A DNA stretch of 64,000 nucleotides from Halobaculum magnesiiphilum. GTDB lineage: Archaea > Halobacteriota > Halobacteria > Halobacteriales > Haloferacaceae. The stretch covers positions 2,294,001 through 2,358,000 of the forward strand of contig NZ_CP081958.1 in assembly GCF_019823105.1 (NCBI RefSeq). Direction: 5' to 3'. A model generated the notes under the pieces. The model saw only the letters and a program-made list of their open reading frames with translations. It did not search any database and was not told where the DNA came from. The translations under genes and the position numbers were made by a program. Positions 1-8,328 of this stretch are shown here, piece after piece (within the stretch, counting starts at the first letter, position 1; each line of letters opens with the position of its first letter).

Positions 1-185
1 TGCACGCAACCCTGTACGTAGGGTGAGTCGCTGACATCGAGGTCTCCTCCTCCTGCTCAATATTCATCACTACAGTGGTTACATTAGTAGGACTTATGGT
101 TGTTGGTCGTATTGGGTCTGCCGAAGCGAGAAACGAGTCTCCGAAATAGGTGGAGATGCAATGTACAACATACACCCGCTAATTC

Positions 186-2396
186 ATGTCTGAACCAGAC
201 ACCGCAAAGTTAGCCGTTCTGAAAGAAACCCTTCGAGAGCACGTCGGGTTGTCGAAGTACGAGGCAGATGTCTATCTGGCGCTCGTCCGCGGTGGGGCCC
301 AGACAATGACCGAGATCTCAAAGGCGAGTGATGTTCCAAAGCAGCGGGTGTACGATACTGTCGATGACCTACGTGACGAGGGATTTGTCGAGATAATCGA
401 CGACTATCCACAGAAGGCGTACGCAGTGGACCCGATTGAGGCGTTCTCTGACATCCAAACGCAGCTCAAACAGGCCGAGGAGTACCTTGATGAGATGCAT
501 GAGACGGTCGAGAACGTCGAGAGTGGAGTTGCCCTGTTCAAGGACGATCGAACCATCGAGAAGTACGTTAGAGAACTCATCGCGAGCGCGAAGCAGGATA
601 TACTAGTCCTCTGCCCTCGTTCCAAACTGGGACGCATCGTCGACCACTTGGACGAGTGTGAGGACCAGCAGGTACGGCTCATCGTGTCTGATCTCGCTCC
701 AGAGTTGGCAGATGTGGAGTTCGACCTCGACGAGAAGGTCCCCGAGGCGGTCGACACGATTCGAGGAACAACGACAACGGAGCATTTCGCTCTCTCGGTC
801 GACCGTGAACGAGGTCTTTACTGGTCGAGCGCGTCGACGGGTCAGTCGACGGACGACGATCGGGGCTTCTATATCACAAATCCGCAACTCGTACTGGTAC
901 TCGACCGATTCATCTCCGAATCGGTGTGGCCTCTCTCCCGACCACTCCGCTCTCGAATTCCCACGCTTCCACAGCAGTATCTTCGCATCCGCGACTGCCT
1001 CTCTGACCTATCCGATCTCACGAACGCTCGACCGCTCGACAGTATTACAGTCGAATTCGAAGGGTACGACACGAGGACCGGCGAGGAGGTACAGGAAACA
1101 GGAACTCTTAGCAGGTTCTATTACGCGGAGTACGACCGTCGTGCGTCGATCACCCTCAACGTCGGAGATCGCGAAGACGAGGCAGAGTCCCCCCTTGTAA
1201 CGGTCGGCGGAATCGGAAGTCGGACCGAGGATTTCGCCGCGGACACGATCACAGTTCGAGAGACGGTTGAGCGAACGAGTGACTCATTAAATCAAGAGAC
1301 TCGTGAGCATCTCCGCACCTGTCGAGAGGAACTCCCCGGTCAGTTCGGAACCAAATCAGTCGTGACAGGGTTCGACGCATTCGTCGACCGAATGCGGGAC
1401 GTCATCGACGAGTGGACGAACGGGTATCACCAGCAAACTGAGTTCGAGAAATTCAAACAGTCTCTCTTTGAGTTCGACGCGAGTGAGCGGACACCTCGTA
1501 TCGAATGGGCCCAGACGAGCACGGAACCAGGGGGGCATGTCGCTCACTCGGGTCAGACGTTCGCGGGTCTCGGCTACGATGTGACACTCATTGGACCACT
1601 TGGAACGCCAATAGCTTCGGAGTTTAGACGCGCGTTCCGTAATCAGACACTCGTCAGTACCGGTCAAACGACGTACACGGACTACTTGCGGTTCAAAGAT
1701 CAAAAACTGCTCTTCACCGAGCCGAACACGGACCGAATCTCGTGGGACAATCTTCTCGACGAGGTCGGCCTTACGGAGCTCGCGGAGCACATTGATGGGT
1801 CCGCGCTTCTCACGTTAGGAACTGCGTTCTCGACGACGAAACTGCCCTCGATCTTTCGGGGCATTCGTGAAGAGTTGTGGCCGACGCTCTCCTCACCGCC
1901 CAAGCACGTTCAGGTCACTACCGACGCGATCCACCGGTTCGCACCGTCACTGGTTCGTGAGGGATACTCGGAACTCGACCAGTTGGACGACACGGTACCG
2001 GTCACGCTCAACGCCAATCGAAGTCAGACACGACGGTTCCGAGACGTATTCGATGAGTCTCCCGGAACGTACTCAACTTCCACGGTACAGCGAGTTCGTG
2101 ACCACCTAGGTGTAACAAGATACATTATGCACACGAATCAGGGTGGAATGATGGCGACGGAAGATGGCGTGCTCAGTGCCCAGGCACCGAGAGTTGTCAA
2201 GCCACGGCAGGTACGTAATGTCGATGACCACTTCAGCAGCGGAGTCTCGCTTGCACTTGCCGAAGGAATGTCCGATGGTGCCGTCCTTATCATGGGTAAT
2301 TGTATCAGTCGATACTTTATGCAGCATAAGGAGGCTCCCGGCCGTGAGGAGCTTCGGTCGTTCATTAGTGAGTATCAGACATTTTTCGAGGGGTGA
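186..2396 (+). CDS. TrmB-type transcriptional regulator fused to a PfkB-like sugar kinase domain
   Basis: Protein of 736 residues. Residues ~1-80 form a TrmB-type winged helix (the segment with VGLSKYEADVYLALV, then MTEISKASDVPKQRVYDT). A short helical linker (~85-115) and a phospholipase-D-like TrmB core (~115-255, with KQDILVLCPRS) follow, then a part resembling the TrmB sugar-binding subdomain (~285-370, VEFEGYDTRTGE). Residues ~390-725 look like a ribokinase/PfkB fold: GFDAFVD at ~393, a PGGH sugar-contact strand at ~447, LGYDVTLIGPLG after it, and VDDHFSSG at ~678 where PfkB kinases have GAGDxFxxG. The catalytic Asp is kept but the anion-hole glycines are not, so activity is uncertain. 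TrmB proteins control sugar uptake and metabolism genes; the fusion suggests a regulator that binds or phosphorylates a sugar. GC is lower than in the core. No sugar operon is visible beside it. Confidence 0.8.
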   Translation: MSEPDTAKLAVLKETLREHVGLSKYEADVYLALVRGGAQTMTEISKASDVPKQRVYDTVDDLRDEGFVEIIDDYPQKAYAVDPIEAFSDIQTQLKQAEEYLDEMHETVENVESGVALFKDDRTIEKYVRELIASAKQDILVLCPRSKLGRIVDHLDECEDQQVRLIVSDLAPELADVEFDLDEKVPEAVDTIRGTTTTEHFALSVDRERGLYWSSASTGQSTDDDRGFYITNPQLVLVLDRFISESVWPLSRPLRSRIPTLPQQYLRIRDCLSDLSDLTNARPLDSITVEFEGYDTRTGEEVQETGTLSRFYYAEYDRRASITLNVGDREDEAESPLVTVGGIGSRTEDFAADTITVRETVERTSDSLNQETREHLRTCREELPGQFGTKSVVTGFDAFVDRMRDVIDEWTNGYHQQTEFEKFKQSLFEFDASERTPRIEWAQTSTEPGGHVAHSGQTFAGLGYDVTLIGPLGTPIASEFRRAFRNQTLVSTGQTTYTDYLRFKDQKLLFTEPNTDRISWDNLLDEVGLTELAEHIDGSALLTLGTAFSTTKLPSIFRGIREELWPTLSSPPKHVQVTTDAIHRFAPSLVREGYSELDQLDDTVPVTLNANRSQTRRFRDVFDESPGTYSTSTVQRVRDHLGVTRYIMHTNQGGMMATEDGVLSAQAPRVVKPRQVRNVDDHFSSGVSLALAEGMSDGAVLIMGNCISRYFMQHKEAPGREELRSFISEYQTFFEG

Positions 2397-2847
2397 CCCG
2401 ATGACATCGGCTTAGTAGACTCCGAAATATCTGTATCGCCTAAACCGCGCAATCTGAGACGGCCCGTTTAAAATGTGCATTAACACATATTCTTCGATTC
2501 TGCTTCTGCGTCTGCTCCCTGATGACATCTTGTCATTTTGTGAAAATAACCGGACAGCGCGATAACTCAGACCACACATACAAGTCCCGACAACTGGCGG
2601 GTTCGCATCGTTCACCGAGTACTGAGGCTGAGCTCACTCGCGTCCGGTGCGTGCTGACTTTGCGCTGTTCATGCAGCACGCTCGCATAATTATCTACTGA
2701 AACTGGCAGCTTCTCCGACAATCAGTCTGCAGACCCAAGAATCGATTTAGCCGTTTACAGTTTCGGGAGTGTCCCTGAGTAAAGACTCCTCTCTTGCAAC
2801 GCCTGTCACTCTGGAGGTTTATATACAATGCCGTGTATTTTTGAATA
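2397..2847. other. Low-GC intergenic region upstream of the transposase
   Basis: No convincing gene is visible in these 451 bases. The segment holds a TATA-like TTTATATAC at about 2818 and an 8-bp inverted repeat, CTGTCACT at 2803-2810 and AGTGACAG at 2847-2854, which brackets the transposase promoter and the GTG start. Two short words recur downstream of the transposase in direct orientation: CATTTTGTGAAAATA (2533-2547) matches CATTTTGTGATAATA (4896-4910), and TTCTCCGACA (2711-2720) recurs at 4888-4897. They may mark old insertion ends, but no terminal inverted repeats could be defined. Confidence 0.5.
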
Positions 2848-4827
2848 GTGACAGCACGCGCTGGACAGCTCCCGACGGGGTCACGGTGGGAGCACCTCGG
2901 GCCACCAGAGCGTCTCGACAGCGCGGGCTACGAATCTACGCCCAGAGACTACGACGTAGACGGCCTCTTCGCTACAAACAATGGCGATCTTGTCGAAGCC
3001 CACTCCTTCGATATGACCTACCGGGAGATGGTTGATGGGGCCCTCCAGACCTATCCCCGCGAACAACAACTCCGCTACGACCGCGACGTCTCTCTGGAGG
3101 ATCTCGTCGCCGAGGTCCCCGCCTGCTACCTCCGCTTCTACGACACCTACGACCACGAACAGGGCCGCCCCAAACCTTGGAGCGCCGTCTTTCGAGCGCA
3201 CGTCCTCCGGTGCGTCAAGGGATGGAAGAACGCGACGGCGCTCTGGCGCTACCTCAAGCAGAAGCCGTTCCTCTGCACACAGCTCGGTTTCGAGGATATC
3301 CCCAACCAGTCTACTCTCTGGCGGGCCTGGGAATACCGTCTTGAAGCCGTCCACGACGCGGTCCGGGATGCTGCCGAAATCATTGTCGACATCGCTCGAT
3401 ACCACGACATCCCAGCGCCCGAGCCCGAGTTCCTTCCCGATCAACCGACAGAGACGGTCACGACTTCGAAGAGCAAGGACACCCTCGCCCGCGAGAAAGC
3501 GCGTGAGGTCTGGAAGGGCGCGAAGCCTATCGTTGGTGACTGCTTCAACCTTGACCGCGCTGAGAATGCCTCGATCCCGGAAGGCGCGTTTTGGGAACAA
3601 CAGGCCTACCTCGGGATGCGGTCGGATATGCACCCCCACGACGGTGCCGGAATCTTCGCCGAGGAATCGACCCGGCGGAAGACGCCATCGGGCGACTCCC
3701 ATCGGCTACAGACGAAGACGCTCGGCGTCGAGCGCATCCGAACGATGCTCCGAGAAACGGGCCGGACGCTCGTTGCGCAGGCGAAGTCGAAGGACAAGAT
3801 GGGACGCAAACAGATGGCGGCTATCGACATCACGAAAGGCCACCCGTGGAGCGGCCACGTTGAACGCGATAGCAGCGGCCAGAATCAGGAGCCGTGGATT
3901 CTCGGGTACAAGGGTGACGACGGGCCGTTCTTCCAATGGGCGGTCATCAAACTCGTCGGCCACGATGTCCCGTTGATTCTCGATGCCGTCCCGGTTGTTC
4001 GTGGGCGGAAGCGGGCGGATATCGTGGACGACCTCCTTGACGGCGCGACCGGCATTGTTCCCGAACTCAACTTGGTGATGATGGACCGTGAGTTCGCACT
4101 TGACGGCGTGAAAGACGCTTGTGAGGATCACGATGTCCATTACCTGAACCCCGGCGTCGTGCGGTCCAGTAGCGTTCATGAGCATCAGATCGCCAAGCTC
4201 GCCAGCGCGGACAAAGACTTCGACGTGGTCGAGCAAGAACGACTGGACGACAGGCCGACTCGAAAGGCGGTCTACCTCCCGAAACGCGAGTGGGAACGTG
4301 AAGAGGAAGACGACGATGGAACGGACGTGACGATTCGCCAGGAACTCATCGAGGACTTCGAGGAGGTCGGCGACGCCACGCCGCTCTCAGATAGCCGCGA
4401 CGGGGACTCGCCGCTGAGCAATCTCCTCGATGAGGTTGCCGACGAGGAGGAAATCGAGGAACCGGCGCGTGTTGACGCGCCAACAGTGCCCTTCGAGACG
4501 AATCTTCCGTGGGTAGACATCGAGCCCGCCGGCGAGCGGGAAATGAAACACCAGGTCGGGCGGCTGATGGCTCGGTATACGCAGCGCTGGGGCATCGAGA
4601 ACGGCTTCAAGAAGCTGAAAACGTTTCTCGCGGAGACGCAGTCGCCTGACCATCGATTCCGTTACTTTAATTTCGCGTTCGCCTGCGTGCTGTACAACTG
4701 CTGGCGACTCGTAGATATCCTCGTACAGCTAGAGATGAATGGCGAGGTCGGGGACAAGCCGGCAATCACAGCGAACTCGTTTCTGACGTTCGCCAAGAAG
4801 AGCTACGGTCTCGACCCGCCCGACTAA
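2848..4827 (+). CDS. Large DDE transposase (IS4-like superfamily, haloarchaeal)
   Basis: Transposase of 659 residues if the GTG at 2848 is the start; an ATG at 3014 is the next good candidate and the first ~55 residues look less conserved. The catalytic triad can be placed: D327 in AIDITKG, D413 in VMMDREF and E584 in RWGIENGFKKLK, the last being the Y-R-x-E region typical of the IS4/DDE_Tnp_1 superfamily. An acidic insertion of ~90 residues (roughly 470-560, rich in EEDDD and DEEEIEEP) lies between the second Asp and the Glu, which makes the protein longer than common haloarchaeal IS transposases (~400-550 residues). The frame is intact. It lies with the TrmB fusion in the low-GC left part of the window, which suggests a mobile or island-like segment. 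IS family and ends are not resolved. Confidence 0.85.
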   Translation: MTARAGQLPTGSRWEHLGPPERLDSAGYESTPRDYDVDGLFATNNGDLVEAHSFDMTYREMVDGALQTYPREQQLRYDRDVSLEDLVAEVPACYLRFYDTYDHEQGRPKPWSAVFRAHVLRCVKGWKNATALWRYLKQKPFLCTQLGFEDIPNQSTLWRAWEYRLEAVHDAVRDAAEIIVDIARYHDIPAPEPEFLPDQPTETVTTSKSKDTLAREKAREVWKGAKPIVGDCFNLDRAENASIPEGAFWEQQAYLGMRSDMHPHDGAGIFAEESTRRKTPSGDSHRLQTKTLGVERIRTMLRETGRTLVAQAKSKDKMGRKQMAAIDITKGHPWSGHVERDSSGQNQEPWILGYKGDDGPFFQWAVIKLVGHDVPLILDAVPVVRGRKRADIVDDLLDGATGIVPELNLVMMDREFALDGVKDACEDHDVHYLNPGVVRSSSVHEHQIAKLASADKDFDVVEQERLDDRPTRKAVYLPKREWEREEEDDDGTDVTIRQELIEDFEEVGDATPLSDSRDGDSPLSNLLDEVADEEEIEEPARVDAPTVPFETNLPWVDIEPAGEREMKHQVGRLMARYTQRWGIENGFKKLKTFLAETQSPDHRFRYFNFAFACVLYNCWRLVDILVQLEMNGEVGDKPAITANSFLTFAKKSYGLDPPD

Positions 4828-5028
4828 TCCCCTCATTTCCTCTGGGCGTGATCGGTCGTAAGCGGCAGCGCCGTTCCGAACCCCGATTTCTCCGACATTT
4901 TGTGATAATATTTAGACAAGTTTCTTAGAGGTCCGATCCCAGCGGGCCTTAGACACTTCTTTCAGTACATAGGAGAGTGAAACCTGTGCATCATAGAGGT
5001 ATCTTCGCAACATCAGGGGGTCGGTCGC

Positions 5029-6081
5029 TCAGTCGGAGGTCGCGACCGCGTCCTCCTCGGCCTCGATGCTGCCCACCTCGGGCGCGGAGTCGTCTCCGCG
5101 GGCCTCCAGCAGCTTCCCGACGACGACGGTCGCGGCGTAGATGGCGACGGCGACGAGGACGATGACGCCCCCGGCGGTCGCCTCGCCGTAGTAGGAGAGG
5201 CCGATGCCGAGCAGGACCGCCAGTTCGGCGAGCACCACGGAGATCAGCAGCGACCCGGTGAAGCTACGCGACACCTGCGAGGCGCCCGCGACGGGAACGA
5301 CGAGCATCGCGGCGACGAGGATGACGCCCATGATCTGCATCGCGCCGACGACGACCAGCGCGGTGAGCATCACCATCACGCGGTTGTACCAGGCGACTGG
5401 GATGCCCGACACCTCGGCGGCCGTCTCGTCGAAGGTGACGTACAGCAGTTGGTTGCGCGTGAGCGCGACCGTGGCGACGATGATCCCGAACAGCACCAGC
5501 AGGATCGCGGCGTTCTCCGCGGAGACCGTCGAGAGGTTCCCGAAGAGGTACTGGTTGATGCCGACGGCGAGCCCGCCGGCGTTGAGGCTGATCAGCACCG
5601 TCCCGAGCGCGAACCCGGTCGAGAGGACGATCGCCATCGAGACGTCGTTGTACGCGTCGGTCACCTCCGAGATCACCTCGATCAGCAGCGCGGCGATCAC
5701 CGCGACGACCACGGCGGTGAGGTACGGCGAGACGCCGACGCTGAACACGCCGTTGAGGAACAGGCCGACGGCGACGCCGGCGAAGGCGGTGTGGGCGAGC
5801 GCGTCGCCGATGAGCGCCAGCTGGCGGTGGACGAGGAAGGTCCCGATGAGTGGCGCCATCACGCCGATACACAGCCCGACGAGGATCGCGCGGTGCATGA
5901 ACCCGTACTGGAGCAGCCCGACCCCCGTGGCGTCGCCGAGCGCGCCCAGCAGGAGCGACCACAGGTCGAGGAGGGTGTAGATGGGCGCGAGCACGGGATC
6001 GAGCGGGCTCCCCTCGGACTGGAGGATCGGCGCCGCGAGCGCGGAGACGGTGCCGGTCGAGAGTGCGGCGGTCACCGTCAT
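5029..6081 (-). CDS. znuB: Zn/Mn-type metal ABC transporter, permease subunit
   Basis: Integral membrane permease of 350 residues of the ABC-3 family (ZnuB/MntB). About eight hydrophobic segments are visible, with the family stretch GTFLVHRQLALIGDALAHTAFAGVAVG near residues 85-110. It would move divalent metal across the membrane, powered by the ATPase encoded just before it. Its ATG overlaps the stop of that ATPase (ATGA at 6078-6081), so the genes are translationally coupled. The C-terminus carries an acidic tail (EVGSIEAEEDAVATSD). The metal (zinc or manganese) cannot be told from sequence alone. The gene converges on the transposase region. Confidence 0.9.
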   Translation of the reverse strand: MTVTAALSTGTVSALAAPILQSEGSPLDPVLAPIYTLLDLWSLLLGALGDATGVGLLQYGFMHRAILVGLCIGVMAPLIGTFLVHRQLALIGDALAHTAFAGVAVGLFLNGVFSVGVSPYLTAVVVAVIAALLIEVISEVTDAYNDVSMAIVLSTGFALGTVLISLNAGGLAVGINQYLFGNLSTVSAENAAILLVLFGIIVATVALTRNQLLYVTFDETAAEVSGIPVAWYNRVMVMLTALVVVGAMQIMGVILVAAMLVVPVAGASQVSRSFTGSLLISVVLAELAVLLGIGLSYYGEATAGGVIVLVAVAIYAATVVVGKLLEARGDDSAPEVGSIEAEEDAVATSD

Positions 6082-6899
6082 CGGTCACCCCCGCCGTCAC
6101 CGCCGAGGCCGACGGCGGTACCGAACGCCCGCGCGAGCGCGTCGCTCTCGACGAACTCGTCGGTCGGGCCGTCGAAGTACACCTCGCGGTTCAAACAGAC
6201 CACGCGCTCGGCGTGGTCGACGACGGCGCCGAGGTCGTGCTCGATGAGGAGCACGGTGATCCCGTCGCCGTTGAGCGCCTCTAGGAGGTCGTAGAACGCC
6301 TCGACCGACTCGGCGTCGACCCCGACGGTCGGCTCGTCGAGCACGAGCAGGTCGGCCTCGCTCGCGAGCGCGCGGGCGATGAAGGCGCGCTGGCGCTGCC
6401 CCCCGGAGAGCTTCGTGATCCGGCGGTCGGCGAAGTCGCTCATCCCGACGGTCGCGAGCGCCTCGTCGACGATCCGCCAGTCGTCGGCCGACAGCAGGCC
6501 GAAGCCGACGTGCGGGAACCGACCCATCTTCACCACCTCGCGGACGGTGATCGGCATCTCCTTGGCCGCGCTGGCGTGCTGGGAGACGTAGCCGACGCGC
6601 TCGCCGTCGTCGAAGCGGCGGGCCGGCTCGCCGAACAGGCGCGTCTCGCCCACGTCGGGGCGCAGCAGGCCGAGCATGAGCTTCATCAGCGTCGACTTGC
6701 CCGAGCCGTTCGGGCCGACGACGGCGACGTACTCGCCCGCGGCGATGTCGAGGCTCACGTCCTCGACGACCGGCGTCGCCGTGTAGCCGAACGTCACGTC
6801 CGACAGGGAGATCACGTCGTCGTCAGTCGGCCGAGCCGCCCCGTTGTCCGCGGGATCGGTGGCGGTCGTGGACTCGGCCGTCGCGTCGGCGCGGCTCAT
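6078..6899 (-). CDS. znuC: Zn/Mn-type metal ABC transporter, ATP-binding subunit
   Basis: ABC ATPase of 273 residues from the ATG at 6899 (MSRADATAES...); an upstream in-frame start at 6926 would add nine residues, but 6899 gives the ATGA overlap with the stop of the binding-protein gene at 6896. Walker A is GPNGSGKST, the Q-loop is YVSQH, the signature is LSGGQRQR, Walker B is LLVLDEPT and the switch His is in LLIEHD. A disordered, threonine/alanine-rich N-terminal stretch of ~35 residues precedes the ATPase fold. It acts on the cytoplasmic face with the permease downstream. Order on the minus strand is binding protein, ATPase, permease. Confidence 0.92.
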   Translation of the reverse strand: MSRADATAESTTATDPADNGAARPTDDDVISLSDVTFGYTATPVVEDVSLDIAAGEYVAVVGPNGSGKSTLMKLMLGLLRPDVGETRLFGEPARRFDDGERVGYVSQHASAAKEMPITVREVVKMGRFPHVGFGLLSADDWRIVDEALATVGMSDFADRRITKLSGGQRQRAFIARALASEADLLVLDEPTVGVDAESVEAFYDLLEALNGDGITVLLIEHDLGAVVDHAERVVCLNREVYFDGPTDEFVESDALARAFGTAVGLGGDGGGDR

Positions 6900-8002
6900 T
6901 CGAAGTTCCTCCACTCGTCGTTCCACCCGTCGTAGCCGGCATCCTCGGGCGCCGTGTTGCCGAGGACGACCTCGAAGGTGGGCATGTTGATGTTGTACGC
7001 GATCTCCTCGTACCCCCAGTCGTTTTCGACCCAGTCCTCGCGCACGCCCGCGTACGGGGTCACCGGGTAGTACGCCTCCACGTCGGTCTCGGCGATCAGC
7101 TGTTTCGCGGGCCGGCGCGTCTCGAAGACCCCGGCGCCGATGTAGCGGATGTCGTTCTCGTCGATAACGCGCTTGGCCTCGATGATGTCCGACGGCTTCA
7201 CGTCGCCGCTGGCGGCGAGGTTGACGACGAGCGGGCGCATCTGCACCCCGTAGCGGTCGGCGATGTACTGGAAGGCGTTGTGCGCGGCCAGCTGGACCAC
7301 GTCGCGTTCGGCGGCCTCGAAGATCTTCTCGTAGTCGGCGTCGATCCGGTCCAGTACCTCAGTCTTGTACGTCTCGGCGTTGTCGCGGAGGGCGTCCCCG
7401 TGCTCGGGCGCGAGTTCGACGAGCCCCTCGGTGATGTTGTCGACGGCGATCTTCGCGCGCCGCGGGTCGAGCCAGAAGTGCGGGTCCCGCCCACGGCCCT
7501 CGCCGACGCCCTCCTCGTCGCGGTCGAGGGTGTCCGCGAGGGGAACGAGCTCGACGCCCTCGCGGACGTTGATCAGCTGCGTGTCCACGTCGTCGTCCTT
7601 CAACGTCTGGATGGCGCGGTCGGCCCACGGCTGGAAGTCCTCCCCGACGTGGATGAACGCGTCTGCGTCGATGATGTCGCGCGTGACGCTCGCGTCCGGC
7701 TCCCACCCGTGGCCGTGCAGGCCGGTCGGGACGAGGTTCCGTACCGTGATCGGGGTGTCCGCGGCGATCTCCCGGGCGAAATCGTAGAAGCTGAAGAAGG
7801 AGGCGACCGCGACCGGGCCGTCGCTCCCGTCGTCGCCACCGGACCCGCCGCTGTCGGCGTCGTCGCTTCCGTCGTTCGTACCGCTCCCCACTGCACTGCC
7901 CAGACAGCCGGCGAGCCCCGCCGCGGCGAGGCCGCCCCCGCCCGCGAGGAACCGCCGCCTGGTCGTTCCCGGCGAACCCGCCGGGTCACGTGTGTCGGTC
8001 AT
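6896..8002 (-). CDS. znuA: Zn/Mn-type metal ABC transporter, Tat lipoprotein substrate-binding subunit
   Basis: ZnuA/TroA-family periplasmic-type binding protein, exported and lipid-anchored: the N-terminus has a twin-arginine motif (TRRRFLAGG) followed by a lipobox ending LAGC, then a Gly/Ser/Asp-rich linker. Likely metal ligands are the His of GLHGHGWEP, DPHFWLDPR, the AAHNAFQYI helix and an acidic residue near the C-terminus. The ATG at 8002 (368 residues) is preferred; a GTG at 8008 adds two residues. A TATA-like TATAAC lies ~28-34 bases upstream, so the transcript may be leaderless. An 18-bp palindrome sits just beyond, which suggests metal-dependent repression. First gene of a three-gene operon. 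Confidence 0.9.
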   Translation of the reverse strand: MTDTRDPAGSPGTTRRRFLAGGGGLAAAGLAGCLGSAVGSGTNDGSDDADSGGSGGDDGSDGPVAVASFFSFYDFAREIAADTPITVRNLVPTGLHGHGWEPDASVTRDIIDADAFIHVGEDFQPWADRAIQTLKDDDVDTQLINVREGVELVPLADTLDRDEEGVGEGRGRDPHFWLDPRRAKIAVDNITEGLVELAPEHGDALRDNAETYKTEVLDRIDADYEKIFEAAERDVVQLAAHNAFQYIADRYGVQMRPLVVNLAASGDVKPSDIIEAKRVIDENDIRYIGAGVFETRRPAKQLIAETDVEAYYPVTPYAGVREDWVENDWGYEEIAYNINMPTFEVVLGNTAPEDAGYDGWNDEWRNFE

Positions 8003-8055
8003 ACTCACCTGTACGAGGGTGAGCGAATGTTATAGTTGTTGCGACCGAAGACAAA

Positions 8056-8073
8056 GATTAGACTAGTCTAATC
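8056..8073 (-). promoter_or_regulatory. Perfect 18-bp palindrome upstream of the metal importer
   Basis: GATTAGACTAGTCTAATC is its own reverse complement. It lies ~50 bases before the binding-protein start and ~20 bases before the TATA-like box on that strand. The TTAG-N6-CTAA core resembles operators of DtxR/MntR-family metalloregulators. No other gene starts nearby except the cell-division regulator at 8329, so the metal operon is the likeliest target. The regulator itself is not in the window. Confidence 0.6.
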
Positions 8074-8328
8074 CAATGGCGGTCGTGGTGGTGATCGCGA
8101 CGAGTTGCCCGTATACGGTACCGAGAGCGGCGGCCGGTTCCGAGAGGCGCCCGGGGCCGGGGACCGCCCACGCGGATCGGGAAGGGGTTCATCGGGCCGA
8201 TACGGGAAGGGGCTCATCGGGCCGGTGCGGGAGGGAAGGCTCTACCGGTCGAACTGGCGTTTGCGCGTCCTACGCGCGGCCGGATCCGTGGGATAGATTG
8301 ATATGCATCCTGTGAAAACGGGGCGGGT
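8074..8328. other. Intergenic region between the metal operon and cdrL
   Basis: No gene is supported here. The segment contains a 25-bp tandem duplication (8178-8227) and, near 8298, a TATA-like TTGATATGC that sits about 27 bases ahead of the cdrL ATG. Confidence 0.5.
8178..8227. repeat. Two tandem 25-bp repeats
   Basis: CGGGAAGGGG(T/C)TCATCGGGCC is repeated head to tail with a 25-base period (8178-8202 and 8203-8227), differing at only a few positions. A third degenerate start (CGGGAGGG) follows. It lies ~100 bases upstream of cdrL; function is unknown. Confidence 0.7.

Noticed and set aside
2698-5028. Defined IS element with terminal inverted repeats
   Set aside because: I compared the flanks by eye on both strands and found no convincing inverted ends or target duplication, so boundaries are not claimed.
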